From positions 248,001 through 312,000 of the forward strand of contig NZ_CAKKNB010000003.1 of assembly GCF_918741295.1 (NCBI RefSeq): 64,000 nucleotides of DNA, given 5' to 3'. A program made the translations under genes and the position numbers. This DNA is from Aquabacterium sp. CECT 9606 (GTDB lineage: Bacteria > Pseudomonadota > Gammaproteobacteria > Burkholderiales > Burkholderiaceae_C). The number at the start of each line of letters is the position of its first letter. Positions within the stretch are counted from its first letter, which is position 1. The notes under the pieces were generated by a model. That model saw nothing but the letters and a program-made list of their open reading frames with translations. It had not been told where the DNA came from and ran no database searches. Shown here piece after piece: positions 7,292-15,215 of this stretch.

Positions 7292-9423
7292 GCCCAGACC
7301 TCCATGAGTGCGGCATAGCGCCCGAATTGCTCTCGGCCGGCCACGCGGTTCATCTTTTCCAACTCTCGCTTGATGGCGGTGAGCACGTGGGGCATGTCAA
7401 CACGTGCTGGCGACTGCGCGCCTTGCTTGGATGCGGCCAGCAAGCAGGCGTTGAACGCGGCCGAGCGGATGTGGCCACCCGCCATGTCGAATTGCTGGGC
7501 CAGCCAGCGGCAGTCCAGCTCGGTGATGTCGACCTGGGCGGGGAAGACCTGTCGCCACAGCTGCTCACGCTCAACGACGCCCGGCACCGGGAACTCCACG
7601 ATGTGGCGCAGGCGGCGTGTGAATGCCTCGTCCAGATCCTTGCGGCGGTTGCTGGCCAGCACGGCCAGGCCCTTGAAGCGCTCCATGCGTTCGAGCAAAT
7701 AGCTGATCTCGATGTTGGCAAAGCGGTCGTGCGCGTCTTTCACCTCCGTGCGCTTGCCGAACAAGGCGTCGGCCTCGTCGAAGAACATCAGGCAGTCGCT
7801 GGTCTCGGCGGCGTCGAAGATGCGGCGCAGGTTCTTTTCGGTCTCGCCGATGTATTTGTTGACGACCTGGGACAGGTCGATGCGGTACATGGGTAAATCC
7901 AGTTCGTGCGCCAGGGCTTCGGCGGCCATGGTCTTGCCGGTGCCCGGTGGGCCGCAGAACAGCACCGACAGGCCGCTTTCGTTCCAGGCTTGAGCCGTGC
8001 CCCAATCATGGTGAACCCGGCCCAGCACGGACATGGCCGCGACGATTTCGCGCAGTTGCTGGGCCTGTGCGGTGGGCAGCACCAGTTCGTTCAGGGCGAA
8101 GCGTGGCATCACGGCATTGGCCAGGCCGTCGAGTTCAAGCCGGGCTTCGGCGCGGCACACGGCGAACAAGTCCGAGGCGCTGGCTTCATCGCCCAAGGCG
8201 GAGGCCGCTGCTGCGGCGCGATCCAGCGGGCGCTCGGCCATGCGGAAGCGCCGCGCAGCTTCGGGGATGGCCTCGCGAACGGCGGGGGCGCAGTCAGCGA
8301 GTAATGCGTTCAGCCGCTGACCCCGGGCTGCCACGTTCAACGGCGGCAGGGTGCAGGTGGGCAGCATCAGCTTGCCTGGCAGGACTCTTGCAGCTTGGCC
8401 GCCATCGGTGGTGGGCAGGTACCAGCGCAATGGCAGGGCCGCTAATGACGAGGTCCAGTGATCTGCACCAGTGGCGCAGCAGCGTTCTTGCCAATGTTCC
8501 GGGAGCAGCACGTCCACGCCTCTCAGCCAGCAGACGGTCGCTGCGGCGGCCAAGCCGCGCTCGGGGGTGATGTCGTCGCTCAGCACGCACAGGCCTCGGC
8601 CCGCGGCGGCGCTCAGGGCCTGCGCCCAGGTGGTGAAATCGGTGCCGAGCTGCGCCTGTAAAGGCAACACCTGCATGGCGGTGGGTGGGTCAGAGCGCAA
8701 GCGTGCCAGCACGGCTTGCATCTCGCGCGGCAGTTCGCGCGTGGGGACATCACCGTTTTGCAGCAGGCCTCGGGGGCTGCTTTGAGGATCCAACAGGGCC
8801 TGCGCCACGCTGGCGGGCATGTCCAGCGCTTGATGCCAGTCCAGCACTTCCCGCCCGCTTGGCAAGTGCAGCAGGCCATGGTGGAACAAGGCATGACTGG
8901 CGTCGGCGCAGGCGGCCACGGCCATGGGGTCGTCCCACAGGCGTTGTGCCAATGCCAGCGTTGGCCAGGGGCGAGACAGGTCGTTCTGGCAGGCCGCGCA
9001 CACCGCGCCGATCGAGGCATCGACACGCCCCGCCAGCGCGCAGGCCAGCACGAACTGGGCCGCTGGCGTCAAGCCGCAAGTGCGCGTCAGCCAAGCCCAA
9101 TCCCCGTGGCGACTGAGGCGCAGACGAGGTGCCTCCAGCTCGGCAATGCGGTCGCTCAAGTAGCGCGCGGTCGTGTCCTCGGCAAAGAAGGCCCGCTTGT
9201 CGTCGCGAAAGCGCGCCAGGTCCAGGCTGTCTTGCACCGGGTCCGTGATGGGCGGCAAAGCACCAGGTACAGGCGCGGCGCCATGGCCCCGCTGGTGCCA
9301 GCACCAGGCGATCTCGCGCCGCAGACGCCAGGTCACCTGTGCCAGCCAATGGGCGCACACCGGGTCACCCACGCCCAGGTCGGGGTTCATGGAAACAGGC
9401 GTGGCGGCGAGTGGCGCGCTCAT
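7288..9423 (-). CDS. eCIS AAA+ ATPase (Afp15-type)
   Basis: A 711-residue ATPase. The first ~460 residues are a family-specific N-terminal region. The AAA+ core has Walker A GPPGTGKT at 491-498, the stretch VVNKYIGETEKNLRRIF typical of this family, and Walker B CLMFFDEADALF near 544-554. Sensor 1 lies in LAVLASNRRKDLDEAF and the arginine-finger region is FTRRLRHIVEFPVP. An ATPase of this type is the hallmark of eCIS loci and separates them from R-type pyocins and T6SS, where it is absent or is ClpV. It is thought to act in assembly of the particle. It is coupled at both ends to its neighbours. Confidence 0.92.
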   Translation of the reverse strand: MSAPLAATPVSMNPDLGVGDPVCAHWLAQVTWRLRREIAWCWHQRGHGAAPVPGALPPITDPVQDSLDLARFRDDKRAFFAEDTTARYLSDRIAELEAPRLRLSRHGDWAWLTRTCGLTPAAQFVLACALAGRVDASIGAVCAACQNDLSRPWPTLALAQRLWDDPMAVAACADASHALFHHGLLHLPSGREVLDWHQALDMPASVAQALLDPQSSPRGLLQNGDVPTRELPREMQAVLARLRSDPPTAMQVLPLQAQLGTDFTTWAQALSAAAGRGLCVLSDDITPERGLAAAATVCWLRGVDVLLPEHWQERCCATGADHWTSSLAALPLRWYLPTTDGGQAARVLPGKLMLPTCTLPPLNVAARGQRLNALLADCAPAVREAIPEAARRFRMAERPLDRAAAAASALGDEASASDLFAVCRAEARLELDGLANAVMPRFALNELVLPTAQAQQLREIVAAMSVLGRVHHDWGTAQAWNESGLSVLFCGPPGTGKTMAAEALAHELDLPMYRIDLSQVVNKYIGETEKNLRRIFDAAETSDCLMFFDEADALFGKRTEVKDAHDRFANIEISYLLERMERFKGLAVLASNRRKDLDEAFTRRLRHIVEFPVPGVVEREQLWRQVFPAQVDITELDCRWLAQQFDMAGGHIRSAAFNACLLAASKQGAQSPARVDMPHVLTAIKRELEKMNRVAGREQFGRYAALMEVWA

Positions 9424-10574
9424 GTCCAGCTCAGCACGGGAGAGTCCAGGGCCTGCTCGCCATTCACGCGCAGGATCACCCGGTAGTTGGGATTGGGTGC
9501 CAGCGCTTGAACGTCGCTGACGGCAAAGGTGAGGGAGGTGGCGCTGCCGCCGGGCAATGGCTCCAGCAGCAATTGCGCTTGGCCATTGAGGTAAAGCGCC
9601 GCGTAGATGGCGGCATCAGGCCCGCCCAGTTGCGCACCATTGACCACGAACTGACCGAACAGCTTGCCTGCCACCAGGGTGAGCGGTACGGGCAGGTTCA
9701 CGCTGGTGACCCTGGGCACAAGGTGCCCTGCCACCGCATTGCTGCTCAAGGTGTGCCCATCGGGCAGCGTGCGCGCCACGCAGACGGGGTAGGCGCCTGC
9801 CGTGATGGGGTCGGCCAGTGGGATGGTGGTGCTCAAACCGCCGTCTGCCGTGGGCGTGGCGGGGTAGACCGAGGCACCCACCATGATCTGATCGTAGCCC
9901 GCCAGATCAACACCCCGCAGCACGAAGTCCTGGCCAGCGCTGATGCGCTCTGGTTCGATGGCGCTGAGCCTGGGGCCCAGGCTGGGCAGGGCCGTGACGC
10001 CTTCGTACATCTGCGGCGGCGGCAGTGGCTTGCCGATGGTCTTGACGGGCAACGCATACGCCGGAGGCGTGTCCATCGGCGCCAGCATGACCGGGCGGAC
10101 CTGGAAAGCGGCCGAGATGCGGTACTTCTCTTCACTGCCTTGCATGATCTTGGACAGCATCTCGACATCGGCCTCGTCGAAGGTGATGCGCAAAGGATCC
10201 GGGCTGCTCGACAAGGCGGCGTTGGTCGGGTCGGGCGGGATCACGCTCATGCTGTTCAGGGCTAGCATGCCCCGGCTTAGCAGCTTGTGCGCGGCGATGG
10301 AGTCGCTGTCTGCGCCATCGAAGGCGGTCAGCAGGTAGTACAGCACCAACCAGACTGGCGGGGCCTGGCCGGCGTCAAGAGGGCGGTTGCGCAGGTTGGC
10401 GTCAATGCCCACACGGTAGAGGAAGAGGTTGAAGCTGCCGCCCGTCGCGCCGGCATTGCTGGCATCTTCGGGTCGGCCCACGGCCACGGCATTGATGCCG
10501 GTTCGGGATGCAAGCTGGACCTTCAGCAGATCGCTGACAGCGCCGATGGCCTCACTGCTGGCGGCAAGTGACAT
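9420..10574 (-). CDS. DUF4255 / Pvc16-type tube terminator protein with TIG-like C-terminus
   Basis: A 384-residue protein. Residues 1-200 match the DUF4255/Pvc16 N-terminal family, with FNLFLYRVGIDANLRNRPLD, then WLVLYYLLTAFDGADSDSIA and RGMLALNSMSVIPP. These proteins cap the distal end of the tube and sheath. The C-terminal half begins PRLSAIEPERISAGQDFVLR and looks like two immunoglobulin/TIG-like beta domains, an extension seen in some relatives. The start ATG at 10574 has GGAG upstream. It overlaps the ATPase start by four bases, matching the usual Pvc15-Pvc16 neighbourhood. Confidence 0.87.
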   Translation of the reverse strand: MSLAASSEAIGAVSDLLKVQLASRTGINAVAVGRPEDASNAGATGGSFNLFLYRVGIDANLRNRPLDAGQAPPVWLVLYYLLTAFDGADSDSIAAHKLLSRGMLALNSMSVIPPDPTNAALSSSPDPLRITFDEADVEMLSKIMQGSEEKYRISAAFQVRPVMLAPMDTPPAYALPVKTIGKPLPPPQMYEGVTALPSLGPRLSAIEPERISAGQDFVLRGVDLAGYDQIMVGASVYPATPTADGGLSTTIPLADPITAGAYPVCVARTLPDGHTLSSNAVAGHLVPRVTSVNLPVPLTLVAGKLFGQFVVNGAQLGGPDAAIYAALYLNGQAQLLLEPLPGGSATSLTFAVSDVQALAPNPNYRVILRVNGEQALDSPVLSWT

Positions 10575-10577
10575 GGC

Positions 10578-11414
10578 TCAGCTCCAACGCACATGGTGGC
10601 GGCGCAAGGCGAACCGCGCTGGCGCCGGGGTGGGTTCGGCCACGGGCTGAGGCTCGGGCATGATCACCGTCGCAGGGCTGGCGGCGCGCACTTCCAGGGT
10701 GATGGTGCCAATGCGGACGTGGGTCCGGGGCATGGCCTCGCCTGGGTTGGAGGGCTTGATCGTTGGGCGTGATTCGCGCTGGTGGTCAGGCTGCACTGGC
10801 CGGACCGTGAATGACGACCCCACAGAGGTGGGCTGTTCAGGGGTTTGCCGTGCCAGGCTCCGGCTTTGTTCCTGCGACTCAGGTTTTTGCCGAGGCAGGT
10901 CCACGCTGCTGGAGCTTGCCAGGGTTGATAGCGCCTCTTTGACCAACTGGGGCGCGGCTTGCGACAAGTGCATGTCGCGTGGTTGCCGAGGCGAACTCAA
11001 CGTGGTGTTGGTCAGAGTCGTGGTCAGCGGCGCCAAAGCTTTGTCTGCCCAGGCTTCGCTTTGAGAATGAACCATTGGCGAGGCCAAGGCTGGCTTGCCT
11101 GGTTGGACATGGACCGGCCATGCCATCGCGTCGGGCACAGGCAAGGTGTCGGCTGGTGCTTGGGTGAGCGGTTCTGCCGGTCGCGCCATCGTTGGAGCCT
11201 CTGAGGTGGTTTGCGCCTTTTGCCTAGGCAGCGTACCCAGCAACGACGAGGTCTGGCGCTCCTCACTCAAACTCAGAGGGGGTGCGGTGGTGGCCATGGG
11301 CGCCATGACCTCGGCATGCTGCTCAAACATTGAAGGGCTCACCGTGGTGGGTGCGCCGGGCGTCACCGCAGGCGGTGCGACCTGCGCGGCCAGTCGGGCA
11401 AAGTAGCCGCTCAT
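10578..11414 (-). CDS. disordered Pro/Thr/Ser-rich eCIS-operon protein with short conserved C-terminus
   Basis: A 278-residue protein that is mostly low complexity: long runs rich in Pro, Thr, Ser, Ala and Gln, few hydrophobic clusters and no signal peptide. A short ordered piece near the end reads THVRIGTITLEVRAASPA, followed by a Pro-rich linker and a basic tail (RFALRRHHVRW). It sits between the CXXC protein and the Pvc16-like gene and is coupled upstream by ATGA. It could be a flexible linker, a tether for particle anchoring, or a cargo-binding factor; none of these is shown. Disorder is read from composition only. Confidence 0.75.
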   Translation of the reverse strand: MSGYFARLAAQVAPPAVTPGAPTTVSPSMFEQHAEVMAPMATTAPPLSLSEERQTSSLLGTLPRQKAQTTSEAPTMARPAEPLTQAPADTLPVPDAMAWPVHVQPGKPALASPMVHSQSEAWADKALAPLTTTLTNTTLSSPRQPRDMHLSQAAPQLVKEALSTLASSSSVDLPRQKPESQEQSRSLARQTPEQPTSVGSSFTVRPVQPDHQRESRPTIKPSNPGEAMPRTHVRIGTITLEVRAASPATVIMPEPQPVAEPTPAPARFALRRHHVRWS

Positions 11415-12190
11415 GCCCAGGCTCCTTCACGGTCAAGCTGCCGCAGGTAGTGCGCGCGCCGCCAGCGGGGCAGGGCCAGGATGTCAGCCTCGCGCCAATG
11501 GAAGGCGCTGGCCAGTTGCAGCACGTCATCCAGCATGCGGGCTTGCGCGCGCGAGAACCCGTCGATCAGCAGGGCTTCCAGGTCACAAACCAGGGTGTTG
11601 TCCTGCGCGCAGGCGGGGCAGGTCGTGTGCAGGCGCAGGGCGGTCAAAGGGTCGTGCGCCTCAAAGGCATCGTCCAGCATGGGCAGCAGCGTGGACAGGG
11701 CCGGCGGCTCTTCATCAGGCGCCACACCATGCACCGCTTCAATCAAAGACGCGGCCAGGGCCTCTTGCGAAGAAGGTCCTTCCAGCATCCAGCTTTGCAG
11801 ATCACGGCCACGGGGCAGGCGCAATGCCAACTCGACGCCGCTGTCGCTGCGCCAATTGAAGCGCGGCGCAGCCGACTGGCCGGCCAAGGCGCGCAAATCC
11901 AGCGCGACTTCCATGGGCTCGTTGCACTGAGTGCACGCGCTTTGCAACTCGATGACGGGCTCCTGAGCGGCCAAGCGCATGGCGATCAAGGCCTGCAAGC
12001 GCTGGTTCAGCGTCCAGTCCCAGGCCTCATCCGCCTCGATCGCCTGCCCATCAGGGCCGCACACGCAAGCGGTCAGCAAAGCGGTCACCGTGCCAGGGCG
12101 GTCAGCCGCATCGAACACCAGGTCGATGTCTGCCGCCGCGCTGCCCACGGCACGCGCCCGCCAGGCCTGAGCATCCTGCCCAGCCATCAT
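11411..12190 (-). CDS. eCIS-operon protein with two CXXC pairs, possible T4-type baseplate protein
   Basis: A 259-residue protein encoded between the tube and the disordered protein, with four-base overlaps on both sides. It contains two CXXC pairs, in SACTQCNEPMEVALDL (about residue 85) and TTCPACAQDNTLVCDL (about residue 190). These could together bind one zinc ion. The C-terminus reads FHWREADILALPRWRRAHYL, a pattern seen in small phage baseplate proteins placed after tube genes. It may be a chaperone or hub-associated factor for tube assembly. The exact family is uncertain; membership of the particle operon is firm. Confidence 0.75.
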   Translation of the reverse strand: MMAGQDAQAWRARAVGSAAADIDLVFDAADRPGTVTALLTACVCGPDGQAIEADEAWDWTLNQRLQALIAMRLAAQEPVIELQSACTQCNEPMEVALDLRALAGQSAAPRFNWRSDSGVELALRLPRGRDLQSWMLEGPSSQEALAASLIEAVHGVAPDEEPPALSTLLPMLDDAFEAHDPLTALRLHTTCPACAQDNTLVCDLEALLIDGFSRAQARMLDDVLQLASAFHWREADILALPRWRRAHYLRQLDREGAWA

Positions 12191-12699
12191 CAGCCCGCCT
12201 CGTTCGGCTCAGGCGTGTCGGCATCGCGCACCCAGCCTTCCAGTTCGATCTTGATGTGCTCGATCGCCACGGCGTTCGCATTGGCGTCCAGGTCGGGCAG
12301 GGTGACGAACTCGCTGACCCAGCAGCGGAAGAGGAAGTAGCGGATGGCCACCTGGCTCTTCTCGTTGAGCACTTCCAGGGTCAGATCCTTCTTGTAGCCC
12401 GCCAGGTCCATGGCCGAGTCGCCGGCGTAGCTGCCGACCGCATTGGCCCACTTCTCGAACTCCAGGTCGTGGGTGATGCCGCGCTCCAGCGTCACGCCTT
12501 CGTAGGTCGAGCGGCCGGGTGATTTATGGTCATAGCTGTTCTGCCCGCCGCTGCGGTGCTTGACCACCTCGGTGGTGCGCTTGAGCGAGCTGACCTTGGA
12601 CACGCCGAGCACGGCCTTGCCGTCCCACAGCACGCGGAATTTGAAGTTCTTGTAGGGATCGATGCGGGTCGCGTTGACGACGAAACCGGTATTGGCCAT
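12190..12699 (-). CDS. eCIS inner tube protein (gp19/Hcp-like)
   Basis: A 169-residue tail-tube protein of the T4 gp19-like family. The N-terminus carries DPYKNFKFRVLWDGKAVLGV, then the SSLKRTTEVVKHRSGG segment and PGRSTYEGVTLERGITHD. These are all diagnostic of eCIS and T4-like tube subunits, which stack as hexamers to form the inner tube. The C-terminus has IRYFLFRCWVSEFVTLPDLD and a final IKIELEGWV strand. The length fits the family (about 145-175). It lies 22 bases after the sheath gene. Only one tube gene is visible here, whereas Afp and PVC loci carry two or more. Confidence 0.92.
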   Translation of the reverse strand: MANTGFVVNATRIDPYKNFKFRVLWDGKAVLGVSKVSSLKRTTEVVKHRSGGQNSYDHKSPGRSTYEGVTLERGITHDLEFEKWANAVGSYAGDSAMDLAGYKKDLTLEVLNEKSQVAIRYFLFRCWVSEFVTLPDLDANANAVAIEHIKIELEGWVRDADTPEPNEAG

Positions 12700-12721
12700 G
12701 ACGAGGTTCTCCGGTATTTAT

Positions 12722-14698
12722 TTACAGATCACCAGCGATCTGCTGGATGCTGATGACGACAAATTCGGCGGGCTTGAGCGGGGCGAAACCGACCTGGATG
12801 TTGACGATGCCCTGGTTGCGATCGTTCTGGTTGGTGGTCTCGCCATCGCACTTGACGAAATAGGCCTCCTTCGGCGTGCCGCCCTGGAAGGCGCCCTGGC
12901 GGAACAGCGAGTTCATGTAGGCGCCCACGTTGAGGCGGATGTTGGCCCACAGCGGTTCGTCATTGGGCTCGAACACCACCCACTTGGTCCCTCGGAACAG
13001 CGACTCTTCCAGCATCAAGGCCAGGCGGCGGATGGGCACGTATTTCCACTCCGAGCCCATCTGGTCGGCGCCGACCAGGGTGCGCGCGCCCCAGGCAATG
13101 CCGCCATAAACCGGGAAGGTGCGCAGGCAGTTGATGGCCAAGGGATTGAGCACGCCGTTCTCGGCGTCGGTCAGCTTGGTGTCGAGTTGTGCCACGCCGT
13201 TCAGCACGGCTTCGACCCCGGCCGGCGCCTTCCAGACGCCACGTTGGCTGTCGGTGCGCGCGTAGATGCCGGCAACGGTGCCGCTGGCGGCCACAGAGCG
13301 CAGGCGGAACTCGTTGACCGGGTCCGGGATCTGCGTGCGCGGAAAGTACAGCGCCGCGTTCTTGTTGCGGAATTCATTGTGGTCGTCCAGCCAGTCCTTG
13401 ATCTCCTGCACCTCGTTCTTGTCGGAGGGGAAGTCGATCAAGGCGAAGGCACGCTTGCGTTCGCAGAAGGCCAGCGCGGCGCTGTAGACGGCGCGCGTCT
13501 GCGAGTCGGGGAAGCCATCGGCCACCGCGCGTGGAATGCACAGGATGTTGAACAGGTCGACTTTTTCAAGTGCGTTCAGGCCTGTGAACAGCGCCGGGTT
13601 GCCGATGATGGCCGTGGCGTCGGGGGCGATGCCATCGCCACCCACCGTGGACTTCTTGAGCGCCGCCACGTCCGCCCCTGCCACCAGCCCCAAAGGGTAC
13701 TGCTGCACATTGGTGTTGTTGGCGGCCACCAGCGCCAGCGTGGTGGCCGTGGTGTCGGCAGCGGCATTGGCAATGAGCACGGTCTCGACTGGATCGAAGG
13801 TGGTGCTGCCTTTGCCCGACAACACGCGCAGCCTCGTGCCCACCACGTCCACCGTGGCGCCGGTGTAAGAAGTGGAATTGACATTGGCCGCGCGAATCGC
13901 CTTCTCCAGGCGGGGCCGAAGCTGGGCCAGGGTGGTCACGGTGCCCGCGGCCCAGACGTCCAGCGTGGCATCCACAGCTGCCAGTGCCCCGATTTTGACG
14001 CTGATCTTCTTGCCGCTGAAACCATTGAAGTCGGCCAGCGCCAAAGCCGCCAGATCGCCGCTGATGGTGCCGCTGGAGGCTGGTCGATTGGTGGCGGTGG
14101 CCCCTGCGCCCTTCAGCACCTTGATCAACTTCGAGCCATCGTTGATCACCTTGACGGCGTAACGTGGCTTGCTGTCGTCCATCGTGAGGTTCAGGAAGCG
14201 CTCGCTGCCCAGGGGCTTGGCCTTGGCACTGGGACCGTCATACCGGGTCACCGTGAGGTTGAACAGCGTGGCGGCGTCGGGCTTGCTGAAGTCCACGTTG
14301 TAGTCCACGTCCACCCGAACGTTGTTGCCCCACAGGCCCTCGCTGTAGGCGCGCACGTCCAACACGGCCGCGCCACCACCCGATGCATCCGCCTTCAGTA
14401 CGGCGCCGGCCAGTGACACCGGATGGGTGCCGTCCGCCGTGGCCACGCGGATCACATAGGCCGAGCCACCCCCATTGAGGAAGTACTGGGCAATGGCGTA
14501 GCTTGCCTCGCTCCGGTCATCCAGGCCACCGAAGACGCGCTGAAAATCGGCCATGCCGAAGATCTCGATTGCCTCGTTCATAGGCCCTTCCCGGAAGAAG
14601 TCGATGAAAGCAGTGATCGAGGTGCCCACGCTGGTGATGGTGTGCACGCCGCTCGACACTTCCTGGATGTAGACGCCTGGGTAACTCACTTGCACCAT
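12722..14698 (-). CDS. eCIS contractile sheath protein
   Basis: A 658-residue tail sheath protein. The N-terminus reads SYPGVYIQEVSSGVHTITSV then TSITAFIDFFREGPMNEAIE, the standard opening of contractile sheaths. The C-terminal domain, with YVPIRRLALMLEESLFRGTK, FEPNDEPLWANIRLNVGAYM and FVVISIQQIAGDL, is the conserved part that forms the interlocking sheath. The middle (about 120-330) is a long Thr/Ala-rich insertion, probably surface exposed on the extended sheath. Only one sheath gene is present, unlike the three of Afp. It follows the 91-residue gene by 30 bases. Confidence 0.94.
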   Translation of the reverse strand: MVQVSYPGVYIQEVSSGVHTITSVGTSITAFIDFFREGPMNEAIEIFGMADFQRVFGGLDDRSEASYAIAQYFLNGGGSAYVIRVATADGTHPVSLAGAVLKADASGGGAAVLDVRAYSEGLWGNNVRVDVDYNVDFSKPDAATLFNLTVTRYDGPSAKAKPLGSERFLNLTMDDSKPRYAVKVINDGSKLIKVLKGAGATATNRPASSGTISGDLAALALADFNGFSGKKISVKIGALAAVDATLDVWAAGTVTTLAQLRPRLEKAIRAANVNSTSYTGATVDVVGTRLRVLSGKGSTTFDPVETVLIANAAADTTATTLALVAANNTNVQQYPLGLVAGADVAALKKSTVGGDGIAPDATAIIGNPALFTGLNALEKVDLFNILCIPRAVADGFPDSQTRAVYSAALAFCERKRAFALIDFPSDKNEVQEIKDWLDDHNEFRNKNAALYFPRTQIPDPVNEFRLRSVAASGTVAGIYARTDSQRGVWKAPAGVEAVLNGVAQLDTKLTDAENGVLNPLAINCLRTFPVYGGIAWGARTLVGADQMGSEWKYVPIRRLALMLEESLFRGTKWVVFEPNDEPLWANIRLNVGAYMNSLFRQGAFQGGTPKEAYFVKCDGETTNQNDRNQGIVNIQVGFAPLKPAEFVVISIQQIAGDL

Positions 14699-14728
14699 GT
14701 GTGCCTCCTGGAACAGTCATTCAATCGA

Positions 14729-15004
14729 TCAAGAATTCGCGATGAAACGGTCAAGCGTTTCATCGACCTTGGCGTTCAGGCCGGTGCGCCGGTAACGCAC
14801 CTGCCCGTCTGCCGCGTTGCTCGCCTCGATGACACCGGCCTGCTCCATCTGCTTGAGCGCTTGCGCCAGGTCAACCAAGGACACCTCACCTGATTTCAGC
14901 CACCACTGCGCAATGCCTTGCTGGGTGTCAGACGCAAGGGGGTTCTGCCGCAAATAGCACGACAGGACACCCACGATCTTCGCGACCGAAGCAGAAACAT
15001 TCAT
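14729..15004 (-). CDS. first gene of eCIS operon: small winged-helix-like protein (91 aa)
   Basis: A 91-residue protein starting at the ATG at 15004. An in-frame upstream codon at 15058 is rejected because the sigma-54 promoter lies between it and 15004. The sequence opens MNVSASVAKIVGVLSCYLRQ, then has ASDTQQGIAQWWLKSGEVSL and a helix VDLAQALKQMEQAGVIEAS followed by a GQVRYRRTG hairpin. That layout (three helices and a beta wing) looks like a winged helix, though no DNA-binding has been shown for it. As the first product after the promoter it may regulate the particle or take part in assembly. Confidence 0.75.
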   Translation of the reverse strand: MNVSASVAKIVGVLSCYLRQNPLASDTQQGIAQWWLKSGEVSLVDLAQALKQMEQAGVIEASNAADGQVRYRRTGLNAKVDETLDRFIANS

Positions 15005-15034
15005 GGCGACATGCAATCCCTTGACCTGTCTATA

Positions 15035-15050
15035 CGCAATCTCGGTGCCA
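15035..15050 (-). promoter_or_regulatory. sigma-54 (-24/-12) promoter of the eCIS operon
   Basis: On the minus strand the sequence is TGGCACCGAGATTGCG. It has GG at 15049-15048 and GC at 15037-15036 with exactly ten bases between them, and nearly the full TGGCAC-N5-TTGC consensus. A start of transcription about 12 bases after the GC (near 15024) would give a leader of about 20 bases before the ATG at 15004. A sigma-54 activator gene lies immediately upstream on the same strand. Confidence 0.85.
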
Positions 15051-15098
15051 TGCATCAAGCAGGCTGATCACAGAGGGGAAAGACATCTCGGGCAGTCA

Positions 15099-15190
15099 TG
15101 TCCGCGGACAAATGTGTCCACCTTGGCCCTGCTCAAGGCCGCTTTACCTGGGGGCCATCACAGCAGGAAAGCACCTGGACAAATTTGTCC
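15099..15190. promoter_or_regulatory. probable activator-binding palindromes (enhancer) upstream of the sigma-54 promoter
   Basis: Three palindromes share GGACA/TGTCC half-sites: TGTCCGCGGACA at 15099-15110, GGACAAATGTGTCC at 15106-15119 (one mismatch) and GGACAAATTTGTCC at 15177-15190 (perfect). The two 14-base copies are 71 bases apart centre to centre, nearly seven helical turns. They sit about 90 to 165 bases upstream of the expected transcription start, the normal distance for bacterial enhancer sites. They are the best candidates for the site bound by the neighbouring Fis-type activator; that pairing is inferred. Confidence 0.7.
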
Positions 15191-15215
15191 GACCAGATGC
15201 GCGGAAATGTCCTGG

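Noticed and set aside
12662-14416. Long plus-strand open frame (584 codons) across the sheath gene
   Set aside because: Antisense to the sheath and with no family-like sequence; a shadow of high GC at third codon positions.
1-15004. The tail-like cluster as a prophage or as a type VI secretion system
   Set aside because: No capsid, portal, terminase, integrase or lysis genes are seen, and no TssJLM membrane complex or ClpV. The Afp15-type ATPase and DUF4255 protein point to an eCIS instead.
15005-15058. Longer form of the first operon protein starting at 15058
   Set aside because: The sigma-54 promoter lies within this stretch, so it would not be in the transcript.
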